Shown here: piece after piece, positions 8,701 to 16,735 of the stretch | How the letters are laid out: the number at the start of each line of letters is the position of its first letter | Numbering within the stretch: position 1 is the first letter of the stretch | Source: Rhynchopus sp. YZ270_cl-10 | Lineage: Eukaryota; Euglenozoa; Diplonemea; Diplonemida; Diplonemidae | Direction of reading: 5' to 3' | NCBI GenBank assembly: GCA_964035575.1 | Contig: OZ037891.1 | Location: 1,302,001 to 1,366,000, forward strand | Length of the DNA stretch: 64,000 nt | Notes under the pieces: model-generated | What the model was told of the DNA's origin: nothing | What the model saw: only the letters and a program-made list of their open reading frames with translations | The model's database searches: none | Position numbers and translations under genes: made by a program

Positions 8701-11274
8701 CCGTCGCCACAACAGCTGCCTGCAGTGCTGCGGGCTGCGTTCGACGGTGTGCAGACAGGAGCAGGAGTTGTGGACGTGCACGTCTCCACACAGTGCACCA
8801 GCTCTGCACCCGACACCACTGTGCTGCCAACCGCGCTGGACGCCTGCCACGCACCGCTCGCGAACGAGACGATCAGCGGCAGCGGGTGCTGGCACCTGCA
8901 GTGTCCCCCTGGACACTACGTCGAGTTCGACTGGGACGAGACGGACACCTGCTTCTACAGTGCGGTGGCGGTCTATGGCAGGGCCAGCACACGGTGGTTC
9001 AAGGAAGGCGTGTACACAGGGCTGTGTGGGGACACACGGCCGTCGTTTGCGCCTGCCTTGTGGGCTGTGTCCGAGGTGGTGCTGGAAGTGACGCACGCTG
9101 TGCAGAACCTTGTGCCCTGGCAGTGCAGCGGGACGAAGTACGTCGAGTGCACCTCCGACCATGCGTGCGAGCAGGGCCCTGGTGGGGTATGCCTGGTTGT
9201 GGACGGTGCGGAGGTGTGCGGGTGTAGGAAGGGGTACGAGGCGGTGGGGGCAACGTGCAAGGCAACGTGCGCTGTGCACATGTGCGGTACTGGGTACGTG
9301 CGTCTGTCCGCATCTGCGGTGTGCCCGACGTCAGAGTGTGACAGGGCGACGTGCTGCAGTCAGATCGTGCCGACACAGCCACCAGCCACAGCAGCACCGC
9401 CCACAGAGAGCCCACCCACGCCTCTGCCGCAGACGCATGCTCCCACAGAGGCACCGCAGACGAATGCACCGACTTTGCCACCACCGACAGAGACGCCGTC
9501 GCCAGCAACACCTGTGCCCACAGCGCTGCCGGCAACACTGTCTCCCGACACCCTTGAACCCGCTTCTGTGCCACCAACGGAAGGACCTCAGACGGACATA
9601 GCAACACCTGCACCTGCAACAGACGTGCCGCAGACAGCTGTGCCGACGTTTGCACCTGGGGAGGTGCGATCGCACTATGTGCTGCTTCTGTTCCACAGCA
9701 CCGAAGGGACGGCGGACTTTGAGTCTCTTGTCGTGGGCATTGTGCGGGGTGCGGTGCTGCAGCTGAACCCACAGCACACTGCAGAGGACTATGCACTGGA
9801 GGCACGGCTGTGCTGGGTGCGCACTGCGGAGTACTCTCTCCTGGCCAGTGCCGAGACGCTGAAGCCCGTCTCAAGCGAGTCGTCTCTGGCGACGCTGCAG
9901 ACGGCAGGCGCATACTGCTCCAGGACGCAAGGAGGGCAGAGGAGAGCAGCATCGGCCCAGGACGACTACACCCTCGTGACAGAGGTGCACGTCGCCTTCG
10001 TGAGGACTGCCTTCGCAGAGGTGAACCTCGACACCACAGAACTCAAGGAGGCAGTCCACGCTGCGTTAGCAGAACGCAGCATCGCAGGTGGGCTTGCCTT
10101 CAGCTCTGTCCCCTCGGAGGCTCCGACAACAGATACACCACAGACAGATGCACCACAAACAGCAGCACCGCATACAGCAGCACCGCATACAGCAGCACCG
10201 CATACAGCAGCACCGCGGACAAACATACCAGACACAGCCATGCCGACGACTTCTCCAACAACAGACACGTCAACGGTCCCTGAAACAGACGCACCATCAC
10301 CAGCGCCAACACCAGCACCAACCACAGAGTCACCCATACATCTAACGAGAGCGCCGATCAGGACAGGAACCGTGTCGCCTTCGGAAGAGCGGTCACACTT
10401 TGTGCTGTTGCGTCTCGAAAATGTGAGCAACACGACAGGCGCTGTTGCCTCTGTTGCGGCTGCGGTGATCGACGCTGTGGAGCACCTGAATCGCAAGCGG
10501 CGGCGGGTTGACTTCGTTGTTGAGCTGACTGTGGAGTGCTGGCTGCAGGACACGCAGTATGCGGCCTTTGGCGACGTCTTTGTGCCGATTGCTATACGCA
10601 GCTCTGCACGTGAGCTGCACCTCAACGGTGCCCACTGCAGCGACCCTGCACAGGACAGCCGTGCGATCTCTGGCCTCATGGGTGACGGGAGGGTCGTGCT
10701 GGTGGAGGCACGTCTCTACCTCGTCACACCGACGTACTACTTCCTCAACCTCGACGCTGCCGCCTTCGCAGCTGCAGTCGCGACGGCTCTCCACGAACGT
10801 GGCATCACTGGCGGGCTTGCTTTCTACACTTCACCTGCCCCCAAGGAGGAGGAGGGCAGTGTCGACAGCGAGAGTGTCGGGCGCATCTTTGGCCACAACT
10901 GGAAGCGTGTTGTCGTGATCTCTGCAGTGTTGCTGCTGCTTTGTGCCGTGGTCTTCTACTGTGGGCTGCGTTGCAGGCGTGGACGTGGTGGCGGCGGCCT
11001 AGGCACACGCCGTGCTTCTAAGCTGCGTCTGACGCGCTCCATGTCTGGCAGTGCTGTCTCCTCTGAAGGGCGCTGTGGTGTTGTGGCTGGCGTGTGCAGC
11101 GTAGACGAGGACAACAACAGCGACGACGAGGAGATGGGCGCGAGTGTCGTCATCCAGGATGGGGTAGGGACAGGGTCAAGCCTGGGGCTGAGCTGCGGGG
11201 CATCCGCATCCGCACCACCACTGGCGTTGGACGATGTGGGAGTGGAGCTTGGGGCAGGGCATGTCCAGGAGTAG
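2719..11274 (+). CDS. Giant type I membrane glycoprotein with Cys-rich, FG-GAP/VCBS-like, fibrinogen-like and mucin-like regions
   Basis: The product is about 2,851 residues and intronless. I start it at 2719, not the in-frame ATG at 2662, because MHFYTLVGLFVSVNLCLG is a good signal peptide. In order: a Cys-rich module like the protist CxYxxDGECDDGG...YGTDC type (residues 23-58); ShK-like six-Cys modules (about 105-151 and 1278-1305); three Ca-binding-type FG-GAP/VCBS motifs (VADLNADGELDLFF near 925, then near 984 and 1035); a PAN-like Cys cluster (about 1575-1615); a fibrinogen-C-like module with CDMGGGGWQ (about 1693-1885); and an EGF-like module (about 2141-2175). Two Pro/Thr-rich mucin-like linkers (about 2215-2313 and 2467-2556) each precede a related domain of about 150 residues. 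A membrane helix (2731-2751), a basic stop-transfer stretch and a tail of about 100 residues follow. NxS/T sites are frequent. A cell-surface adhesion or receptor role is inferred; the ligand is unknown. Confidence 0.88.
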   Translation: MHFYTLVGLFVSVNLCLGEDTTVCGNGCRYSRDGECDDGGDGHVTDYCGYGTDCADCGVRPLPPHGCAMHRCGPGLNNLTTFAHTDCGSPGMPACTDRHCCEPCADRHPDCPYLGPPAAVCGRYMTLRFPSGETIIIAVERLCPHHCNRCADPFRCEVPDQDGLSFQNCSREVDVGAACAYEATSSDYVCSSTGGVAACGYDSETLEDLPQCARRQCYAVEKQRAFTSYADCYRMGSATQCVAQCASGYVPLPSANESAPLSLNCLEGGIIASDPSVARIFAGRREALPRAVRGGASPACAVQGSCELLLQAEGGHAGLFSAVHGFDAAQKVVIGACSSQLMLQNASYPHGNLTVSPDCTATYEDLVAAVVDTGVFGFFQPEWLARALLDERIVLVNGRFPGFDCSGSAPAGALLVTLPVVTRVEAVHVESSVPCAVEVQGWDGATVGTYTNGYHELPAGVALLLRRAVVTFNCTEVPGVYLVGFPHTPSQGVLEAAAVNHAWSQCLALSTALSEGNASSIMSGDVEHEVFLHANKTAGEVVSYTVQFCASAYALLQDIAGDTAEGIRTIMWEVLCVAGNGSTLSVQNVTYDTLPTGGAVPAFMNHSEETVFFRLPTAAAVPHQCTSLLFRSTAEELNAFKLAAPVQIFSSFGNMTGISHEDAGPPARLPVASEYLRTVRRFDLDLLQCAEERYVSGEDVCTAAPSRTVAVLQSDDADVVLVVKERDVLAVRLADTRTTPEQDAHSVVVVPEASLPLLQTIIADMAAFEVGAHNASSTRSALQGFVARLSHINTKRPNTTDAPYGRAAACTRQGHDVPDITVADTHAGTIRRFQYAKQLSEQLTTARRMLLALTDNEELIDHHSYVFAWNPTPGVGLGLACVHSPDSPNATYHFTSGTHAYTTTEEGAVVATAATLGVADDLTVADLNADGELDLFFRDSRNVSGRHDVVYHKRDGAYVLAGVYPFTSDCAHCTMDAVRKGYSLCDVNNDGFTDIVEGDRVLLGGNTRTVVSLAELVDDVTQLPDLQDTSSVLCMDINADGHSDIYLGGVGVPDALLINTGANATFVATRFGAWDVTLTVLAVVSPTTPQLFISKSDGSDELVNLDTFHSRPVGLLFPVYKGVHHALAGRLLRTFQTTEDGNVTTRAHIIDAGHGVTGVYYSTNATGFEVVMAEGTSFKAIPSFAGVAQTIEVAVSCASFPVGECKYRTVVADAYCGQRCVAEVHAGVCCDVNPRCKSLVNTAEHCGTLWRAGNASYCETHNDCARECCEREETHDVCEDMPHISCGNIDCATEAHLCPVTCNKCLPVPTLPANSVFIHADLASVVRSNDSGAAYLSDPAQLFVDNQIHRSLRTNTFRWDTDTTSTQRTFYASDGTLGVVFSTVENEPLYGFVIEPFATEESVPHEVSLYGLSADSDVSDPATYVWQLLSAALTGGTRRALSAKVFYVDKVHAHRQYKLTLANAGKGVAVYSVALIAKAVAKGPCADTPGWTSGELTCGAYAELYCAHNVDDYVAVQRGLGLAAVSERERNYPTDNCCACGRVSAKCARQKGGWTQQQRSTAPRTDGTAPLRALFSLEAHDADSCCAECLGLAHCELWEYDTATHICRGVAPSDTDVTPQHRAAAPQFGLPSLPVPIPDIGAHTLPPLPAIDGEVVVPGAEAYARMRSYIRSADARMVSGDRQDSFSGYPAASCTDLALRAELPLPDGIYRLQEGDTEYTAHCDMGGGGWQRFLAYNHSDDSTTTLSNGTDLRGPLSRGGSGHINLGALGSTADRLAEVRFFCQSSQSRVHFSTHSGGVLAGVRSWGEPAAKGTTAGDWRKVELLAGHNASLPAEVTAGGNSIHSPFYSSTAAYALDASEAGVWACDSDTPGDTAFEMFFKTHGPRERYNPVPLNLSLPTQDAADPHTACGGETGTVAVTGTREDHLVQLDLAKQTDWGCASFACPSVLPILQVNVSCTGAGEVAVQHFAWSDGAYGNDRVAVQCGGDSVALTLPSPQQLPAVLRAAFDGVQTGAGVVDVHVSTQCTSSAPDTTVLPTALDACHAPLANETISGSGCWHLQCPPGHYVEFDWDETDTCFYSAVAVYGRASTRWFKEGVYTGLCGDTRPSFAPALWAVSEVVLEVTHAVQNLVPWQCSGTKYVECTSDHACEQGPGGVCLVVDGAEVCGCRKGYEAVGATCKATCAVHMCGTGYVRLSASAVCPTSECDRATCCSQIVPTQPPATAAPPTESPPTPLPQTHAPTEAPQTNAPTLPPPTETPSPATPVPTALPATLSPDTLEPASVPPTEGPQTDIATPAPATDVPQTAVPTFAPGEVRSHYVLLLFHSTEGTADFESLVVGIVRGAVLQLNPQHTAEDYALEARLCWVRTAEYSLLASAETLKPVSSESSLATLQTAGAYCSRTQGGQRRAASAQDDYTLVTEVHVAFVRTAFAEVNLDTTELKEAVHAALAERSIAGGLAFSSVPSEAPTTDTPQTDAPQTAAPHTAAPHTAAPHTAAPRTNIPDTAMPTTSPTTDTSTVPETDAPSPAPTPAPTTESPIHLTRAPIRTGTVSPSEERSHFVLLRLENVSNTTGAVASVAAAVIDAVEHLNRKRRRVDFVVELTVECWLQDTQYAAFGDVFVPIAIRSSARELHLNGAHCSDPAQDSRAISGLMGDGRVVLVEARLYLVTPTYYFLNLDAAAFAAAVATALHERGITGGLAFYTSPAPKEEEGSVDSESVGRIFGHNWKRVVVISAVLLLLCAVVFYCGLRCRRGRGGGGLGTRRASKLRLTRSMSGSAVSSEGRCGVVAGVCSVDEDNNSDDEEMGASVVIQDGVGTGSSLGLSCGASASAPPLALDDVGVELGAGHVQE
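10162..10220 (+). repeat. 15-bp coding minisatellite in the mucin-like linker
   Basis: A 15-bp unit encoding PHTAA is repeated three to four times with near-perfect identity inside the second Pro/Thr-rich linker of the surface protein. Such repeats usually vary in number between alleles and lengthen an O-glycosylated stalk. The period is a multiple of three, so gain or loss keeps the frame. Confidence 0.7.
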
Positions 11275-12308
11275 AGTGGTGATGTTGGGTAGTGAATAAT
11301 TACACAAAAAAGGAAAACCCAAAAAAAGGGGTAGAACGAAACTATTCATAAAAACTCCTTTTTAGCAGTAGGACATTACGTTCCTGTCAGTATTCAATTT
11401 TTTTTTGGTGCATTTTGCGTCCATCGAGGCTTTTTTCTAACCCATTTGATAATATTTACACTTTGTCAGTTTGTCGTCTGCTTTTTTGTTGAACGTATAC
11501 TTTCTGTTTTCTTAGGGTGGGGCGTATTTTTTTCTCATTTCTTTCATCAAAACAACAATGTGAACAAAATTCGTCACTCACCCTAGTGTTATTTCTTTGG
11601 ACCCAATGCCAAAAAAAAATACTTATTTGAGATCAGATCGACGTCTCGTGAGTCGGCAAGTAGTCCCTTTTTACAAGCAACCCAAAAGTGCGGCCCTTGT
11701 GCTTTTTTAAGCACTTACAAGCTTTGTTCGAAGTGTCTGCGAGACGCAGTCATTTTTGCAAGCCTTCAAATTTTTTTTTATGGAGAGGCTCACGATTATC
11801 TTACCAAACTTTCTAACTTTCTCTTTCTTCAGTGCCCTGCGTCCGCCGATGAATGGTGAGGCGTTTTGCACTTTCAACTTCTCTCTCTTTTTTTTTCTTT
11901 TGTATCTTGCTCATGATGAACCGTAAATGCTTCTACAAAATGAGGTGGTGACGGTCATTCCGTTTACGTCCTTACGTCCTTACGTTTTTCTTTTTTTTTG
12001 CATCAGCCGTTAACCCCTGCATCCCAGCCTGGCAAAACGAAATAATAAACGAAAATAAATTAGAAGCACCAGATCCAATCTCGCCATGATTAAATAAGCC
12101 TGATTGCGTCTGCTTTCCCCTCCCCAAAAAAGAATGATAACAGCATAAAACACTGCCCTTTTTCTTTTTTTTTCCATTTTTCACTCTCCCACACTCTCTC
12201 ATTTCCAACAACTACCACAGTATACACACATTTCCCACACCTTTCCCCCCTTTTTTGTGGGACAAAAAATATTCAATTTTCTAAAGAGTATACAGCAAAA
12301 GGGAAGGT
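11275..12308. other. AT-rich intergenic region
   Basis: No gene was seen. The region has many poly-T/poly-A runs, composite dispersed repeats (11779-11890) and, before the next gene, a pyrimidine-rich tract (about 12158-12215) ending in ACCACAG. That tract resembles a 3' splice or trans-splice acceptor. The acceptor role is inference only. Confidence 0.5.
11779..11890. repeat. Composite dispersed repeat (families B and C), copy 1
   Basis: Part one (11779-11830) carries ATTATCTTACCAAACTTTC. Part two (11831-11890) carries GCGTCCGCCGATGAA and TTTGCACTTTCAACTTCTC. Both parts recur at 16601-16735, in the opposite order. Similar part-one sequences occur near 1758-1870 and 19340-19385. The role is unknown. 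Confidence 0.6.
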
Positions 12309-14870
12309 ATGGCAGGCGACACGGAGAGGCAGGGGCAGGTCCAGGGCTGCCAAGGCGTCTGCTTCCGTGAGGGTCCGCTCTGTAAGTTCTCGATTGGGAA
12401 GGGCACGCTTGGGCGCAAGAACTGGAAGGACCGTTGGTTTGTTGCCGACGAGGAGGGTCTGAAGTACTATGGGCGCCGCCCAACGAAGCCACGTGAGTAC
12501 GCACAGGACAAGGAGAAGGGGCGTGTTGAGTGGTCCGCCGTGACGCGTATCGTGCCTTCGATAGGGCAAGGCGACCACCCAAACGTGGTGAACCCGGAGC
12601 GCAACTTCTACTTTGGCATTGAGTTCAGCGACGACCGCGAGCGTTCGAAGCGTGCGTCCTTCACGCTCCTGCTGAACGCACCCTCTGCACGGGAGCGTGG
12701 TGAGTGGGTGAGCAGCCTGCACGTTGCGTACAAAGTGGTCGTGAGCAGGGACACCTCTGAGCTGCTCTACGAGGTGACCGCGGAGGAGGAGCTGCAGGAA
12801 GACGACCTTGACATCCTCGACGAGATGGGTACGATGAGCGGCATTGCAGGCGACACAGTCTCAAGCGCCACCTCGCAGGCAAGCGGCAGCCCCATACACG
12901 CACGCGGCCGCACTGCCGCCAGCCAGCACGTAGCACGCACAAGCTCTCCCATCCCAACAACACGCGAGCCCTCCGCCACCTTCCACGCAGGTTACTCCTC
13001 TACAGGCTCGTCGCCCTTCAGCCCAGCAGATGACCTCTCCTCATCCTTCTCGCAGACCCGACGCAGGAAAGGCTCGCGCAACACGTCCGCTGCACTTGGT
13101 CTGATCAAAACACTTGTCTCGAAGAACAAGAAACGTTTTGTGAGCGAAAGCTTCAACCTCGACCTCGTGTACATCACGCCGCAGTTCATTGCGATGGGCT
13201 TCCCAGCAGAGGGCCATGAGGCGTACTACCGCAACAAGCTGGAGGACGTGGAGCAGTTCATGGACCTGTACCATGCGGGCAAGTACCGCATCTACAACCT
13301 CTGCAAGGAGCGTGGCTACGGCAGGGCTGCGCTCAACGGCTGCTGGGAGCGCTACCCTTTTGAGGACCACAACCCACCACCACTTGCAATGCTGCCGAAG
13401 ATCCTGCAGTCGATTCGTGCCTTCCTCTCGCAGGACCCTGCCAACGTGGCGGCTGTGCACTGCAAGGCGGGCAAGGGGCGCACCGGCACTGTCATCAGCA
13501 GCTACCTTTGTGCGTACCACAACGCGACGCCAGCCGAGGCTCTTGAGCTCTTTGCGAAGGAGCGTACCACAGACGGCAAAGGTGTCACGATACCGTCGCA
13601 GCTGCGCTACGTGGGCTACGCACATCGCCTCATGACGATGTGGAAGGGGCAGCTCGTTGCGCCCAGTCTCAAGCTCCGCAGCATCACACTGAGCAACATC
13701 CGTGGCGGGAAGCGTGAGTTCTCCGACACCTGCAGCGAGCTCTACTTCTCCATCTCGCGACGTGGCGACAGCAACCACGACGCCACATACGGCGACTCGC
13801 TTGCGGGGTGCGACTCCACAGTGACGTCGTCCCCACTGCACGGAACTATGTGTTCGTCTGCGCCGGGCTCGCCCAACTCTTCGCCCAGCTTTGGCTTTCG
13901 CAGCATCCAAGGCAACGCTGTGCAGCGCCAGGAGCACAGCAATGCCATTGCCCTGGCACGCAAGCGCACTGCGGACACGACGGTGTCCATCTCATCGAGC
14001 TTCACGGGCAGTGTAGGGAACACTAGCCCGCTCGACGACGACGCCATGAAGCCGATCCCTATACCCGACCGCAGCTCCGCAGTGAGCCTTGCAGAGAGCA
14101 ACGCTGCGCATGAAGACACAGAGTGGCTGCTGGGCGACCTGGACGTGATGGACGGCACACCCGACGACGACAGAGACGCGACGCCAGCGCCGAGCAGTGC
14201 GGTGCTGGGCAAGAGGCTTCCGCAGCCTTTGGACCCGTCTGTGATCGGTGCGCCGTACATCCGCCCGCCGACACAGCGTGGTGCGTGCACACCGCCCAGC
14301 AACAAAGACACGAAGGACAAATTCGAGTCTGTGTACGACTCACGCATGTCGTCGTCACGCCGCCGCATCATGAGCATGAAGGAGACGTCGCAGGACAGCG
14401 CCAACGGCAGCCCCTCAGGTTCGCTTGACAACGTTAGCTTCGGTGTGTCGTCCTGCACGTCCGCCTCTTCGCCTTCGGAGAGGCCTGGTCTGCTTGCCGC
14501 CACAGTCGCGAACAAGGAGAAGGAAAGCAAGGAGAAGGAGGACGCGCTGAACGACCAAGAGAGCATTGAGTTCCCCGTCTCCGACTGCAGCCTCTGTGGC
14601 GACTTCCGTGTCTCTTTCTACGCAGTCAGTCGTGTGCCACTCAAAAGCGACCAAAAGCTCTTCCACTTCTGGCTCAACTCCGCGATGCTGCCTGCCAACG
14701 GCACCATCACGCTCAAGAAAAGCGAGCTTGACGGTCTGCACAAAGACAAACAAGACATTGTGCTTGACTCGGACTTCACCGCAACACTCACCTATTTGTC
14801 TGCACCCGATTCTTCGGATATCTCCAAAATGGCGAAGCAGGAAACAAAGAAATCACCTCCTGCGCTTTGA
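12309..14870 (+). CDS. PTEN: PTEN-family phosphoinositide 3-phosphatase with N-terminal PH domain
   Basis: The 853-residue product would dephosphorylate PtdIns(3,4,5)P3 at the inner membrane face. Residues about 15-145 form a PH domain (WKDRWFV start, GEWVSSLHVAY final helix) that probably adds lipid recruitment. Residues about 275-435 are a PTEN phosphatase domain: the region around DLVYITPQFIAMGFPAEG, then YPFEDHNPP with the general-acid Asp, then the P-loop HCKAGKGRTG with catalytic Cys385 and Arg391. This loop is identical to animal PTEN and includes both lysines linked to inositol-lipid specificity. The C2 domain starts near residue 454 and resumes near 760 (CGDFRVSFYAVS, LFHFWLN, LHKDKQDIVL). 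A Ser-rich low-complexity insert of about 265 residues lies between. The catalytic set looks intact. Human PTEN has about 403 residues; the excess is the PH domain and the insert. The Ser-rich insert may be a phosphorylation platform (inference). Confidence 0.95.
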   Translation: MAGDTERQGQVQGCQGVCFREGPLCKFSIGKGTLGRKNWKDRWFVADEEGLKYYGRRPTKPREYAQDKEKGRVEWSAVTRIVPSIGQGDHPNVVNPERNFYFGIEFSDDRERSKRASFTLLLNAPSARERGEWVSSLHVAYKVVVSRDTSELLYEVTAEEELQEDDLDILDEMGTMSGIAGDTVSSATSQASGSPIHARGRTAASQHVARTSSPIPTTREPSATFHAGYSSTGSSPFSPADDLSSSFSQTRRRKGSRNTSAALGLIKTLVSKNKKRFVSESFNLDLVYITPQFIAMGFPAEGHEAYYRNKLEDVEQFMDLYHAGKYRIYNLCKERGYGRAALNGCWERYPFEDHNPPPLAMLPKILQSIRAFLSQDPANVAAVHCKAGKGRTGTVISSYLCAYHNATPAEALELFAKERTTDGKGVTIPSQLRYVGYAHRLMTMWKGQLVAPSLKLRSITLSNIRGGKREFSDTCSELYFSISRRGDSNHDATYGDSLAGCDSTVTSSPLHGTMCSSAPGSPNSSPSFGFRSIQGNAVQRQEHSNAIALARKRTADTTVSISSSFTGSVGNTSPLDDDAMKPIPIPDRSSAVSLAESNAAHEDTEWLLGDLDVMDGTPDDDRDATPAPSSAVLGKRLPQPLDPSVIGAPYIRPPTQRGACTPPSNKDTKDKFESVYDSRMSSSRRRIMSMKETSQDSANGSPSGSLDNVSFGVSSCTSASSPSERPGLLAATVANKEKESKEKEDALNDQESIEFPVSDCSLCGDFRVSFYAVSRVPLKSDQKLFHFWLNSAMLPANGTITLKKSELDGLHKDKQDIVLDSDFTATLTYLSAPDSSDISKMAKQETKKSPPAL

Positions 14871-15210
14871 GCGACAGTAGGATGTTTTGTTCCAATTCTT
14901 CACATTCAACTTTAATTTTAAACGAATGTGACTGTTCCAAATTATGCTGAGGAGGGTCTGCATGTGGTTTGAGGTATCCGTCTGGCTGTGTTCGCACGGT
15001 TCATCTGACCAAAATTTCTCTTTCGATTTCTTTATTGCATTGGTGACAATTTTTCGCACTTTTTCAATTATTATGTACCACTTTTTGCAACTCCTGCTTC
15101 TTTATGGCCACCTCATAAGTTTGCCGTTGAGAAACCAAAATTTTGGCACTTGACTCTAAAACGCCGTGATGCGCAGCCCGATATTTCGCGATTTTGACCA
15201 AACCCAGGCG

Positions 15211-15250
15211 AACTTCGGCACACAGCTGCAGGCAGCCGTGTGCCGAAGTT
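15211..15250. other. Strong perfect hairpin
   Basis: AACTTCGGCACAC (15211-15223) is perfectly complementary to GTGTGCCGAAGTT (15238-15250). The 14-base loop can extend the stem with GCTG/CAGC around CAGG. Poly-A or poly-T does not directly follow, so a simple terminator is not indicated. The role is unknown. Confidence 0.7.
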
Positions 15251-15405
15251 AGCACTAGTTACCCTTAGGCCAAGACCGGTAAAATACAAAAAAACACGCC
15301 GTCCCCTTTTTTGTCCATAACATAATACTACTTCGCCCCAAACCAAAAATCAGGAGTGCTCAAAATTGTCACCATGAGCAATAAATCACCTTATTAACGC
15401 CAATA

Positions 15406-15498
15406 TGGGTTATTATGTCGCTCTCGAATCGGTTCGTGCCCACTCTCCTGCCCTTCGGCACTCGAGAGCACTTACCGATTCTCGAAGTAATGACCCAT
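15406..15498. repeat. Imperfect fold-back (inverted repeat)
   Basis: The left arm starts TGGGTTATTATG and contains GAATCGGT. The right arm ends with TAATGACCCA and contains ACCGATTC. Aligned as a reverse complement, the arms match over about 25-30 bases with small gaps. It could be a small palindromic element or a structured RNA. Confidence 0.5.
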
Positions 15499-16255
15499 CA
15501 TTTGTTGTCAATAAATTCGCTATTATTAGTCTTAGTGCCTGCGTGTGTGCAGAGCGTTTGCACTTTCAGCTTTTTTTTTCCTTCTTCTGTTTTCCGTTTC
15601 GTTTTTCTCTCCTTTTCAGTCTCTACTTTCACCCGACTTTCTCCACCAGAAGGTACGCACTAATTTTCTTGTTTTCCTTTGTTTCAAAGATGTATTTTGC
15701 ACATCTTTCAATTTTTTTTCATGACGCCATATTTTCTTTTGGAGGGGTTTTTATAATTTGTTTGGGCTCTCAGAGTCTCTACCAAAAAAGTTTGACTTGT
15801 CACACGACCCGAGTCGAATTTTTCCAGGAATGGTCAGCATTCCGCGAGCAGACTGTTTTCCCTTTTGTAGCGATGAAGTCTCCACCTGAGGAGACTTCGT
15901 GGATACAGAAGAGAAAACGAGAAAAGAGATTTCACAACTGAGTGATAAAAACGGTGACCCTTTTGTGCACGTCTTTCTGCGACAGCTCACAACAGGATCT
16001 GTTTTTAGCGTTTTTTTCCTGATCTTATTCCCCCTCACCTCTCTGCCCAGTTCAGGGGACGGAGGTGCCTGGTGTTTTTTTTCCCCGCAGTGGCACCCCC
16101 TCACCTCCCCGACAAGTTTCCCTTCCCCCTTGCGATGCACCATAATATACTTCCATCCCTAAAGCCATCTGCCTAGTTGGTGTTGTTGGTTCAAAAACGG
16201 TTTCCCCCCCAAAAAGTGTGTTACCCAAAGTGGAGCACCTCGAACAGCAAATGAA

Positions 16256-16342
16256 AAAAATAGTGGAGCTCATCCTCGGGTGTCTGCACTAATCACGCAA
16301 ATTTTCAAAATAACCACAAAACAAAAATAAGTGTCACGCCGT
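16256..16342. repeat. Dispersed intergenic repeat, family A, copy 2
   Basis: It matches 1614-1690: AATAGTGGAGC, a GGGTG core, CTGCACTAAT and TTTTCAAAA in the same order, with scattered differences. The two copies are about 14.6 kb apart, in the same orientation, and both lie in spacers. Confidence 0.55.
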
Positions 16343-16600
16343 TCCTTCACCCCCCTTCTTGTAGTTGTTTGATGCGTTGACGCTTCCACACATACTAACT
16401 CTCACCTGAGTGGTGGTATTGCGGAGCACGGTTGGGTGAGTGAACGGTGATGACACTTTCCGCTCACAAAGTAGTGTGCGTAAAAAAAAATTAAAAAGCT
16501 TTTCGCAGGCGTTCTACACCTTCCCTTGCCATCGTCGAGTGTGGGGCGTAAAACACCCCCGTCTCCGTACGAACTCTCCTCTCTCAAAAGCGTTTTTTTG

Positions 16601-16735
16601 CAGTGTCTGCGTCCGCCGATGAACCGGTGAGATGTTTGCACTTTCAACTTCTCTTTTTTTTGTTGGTGACTAAGCAAATCTTAAGGTTCATCTTACAAAA
16701 ACACCTTTTCTTCCCTTTCACGTCTTCTTCCAGTA
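16601..16735. repeat. Composite dispersed repeat (families C and B), copy 2
   Basis: 16601-16660 repeats 11831-11890 (shared GCGTCCGCCGATGAA and TTTGCACTTTCAACTTCTC). 16664-16735 carries the GGTGACTAAGCA...ATCTTACAAA module, here downstream of the first part instead of upstream. Confidence 0.6.

Noticed and set aside
13041-13937. Minus-strand 298-residue ORF across PTEN
   Set aside because: It overlaps the conserved PTEN catalytic domain; no recognisable product.
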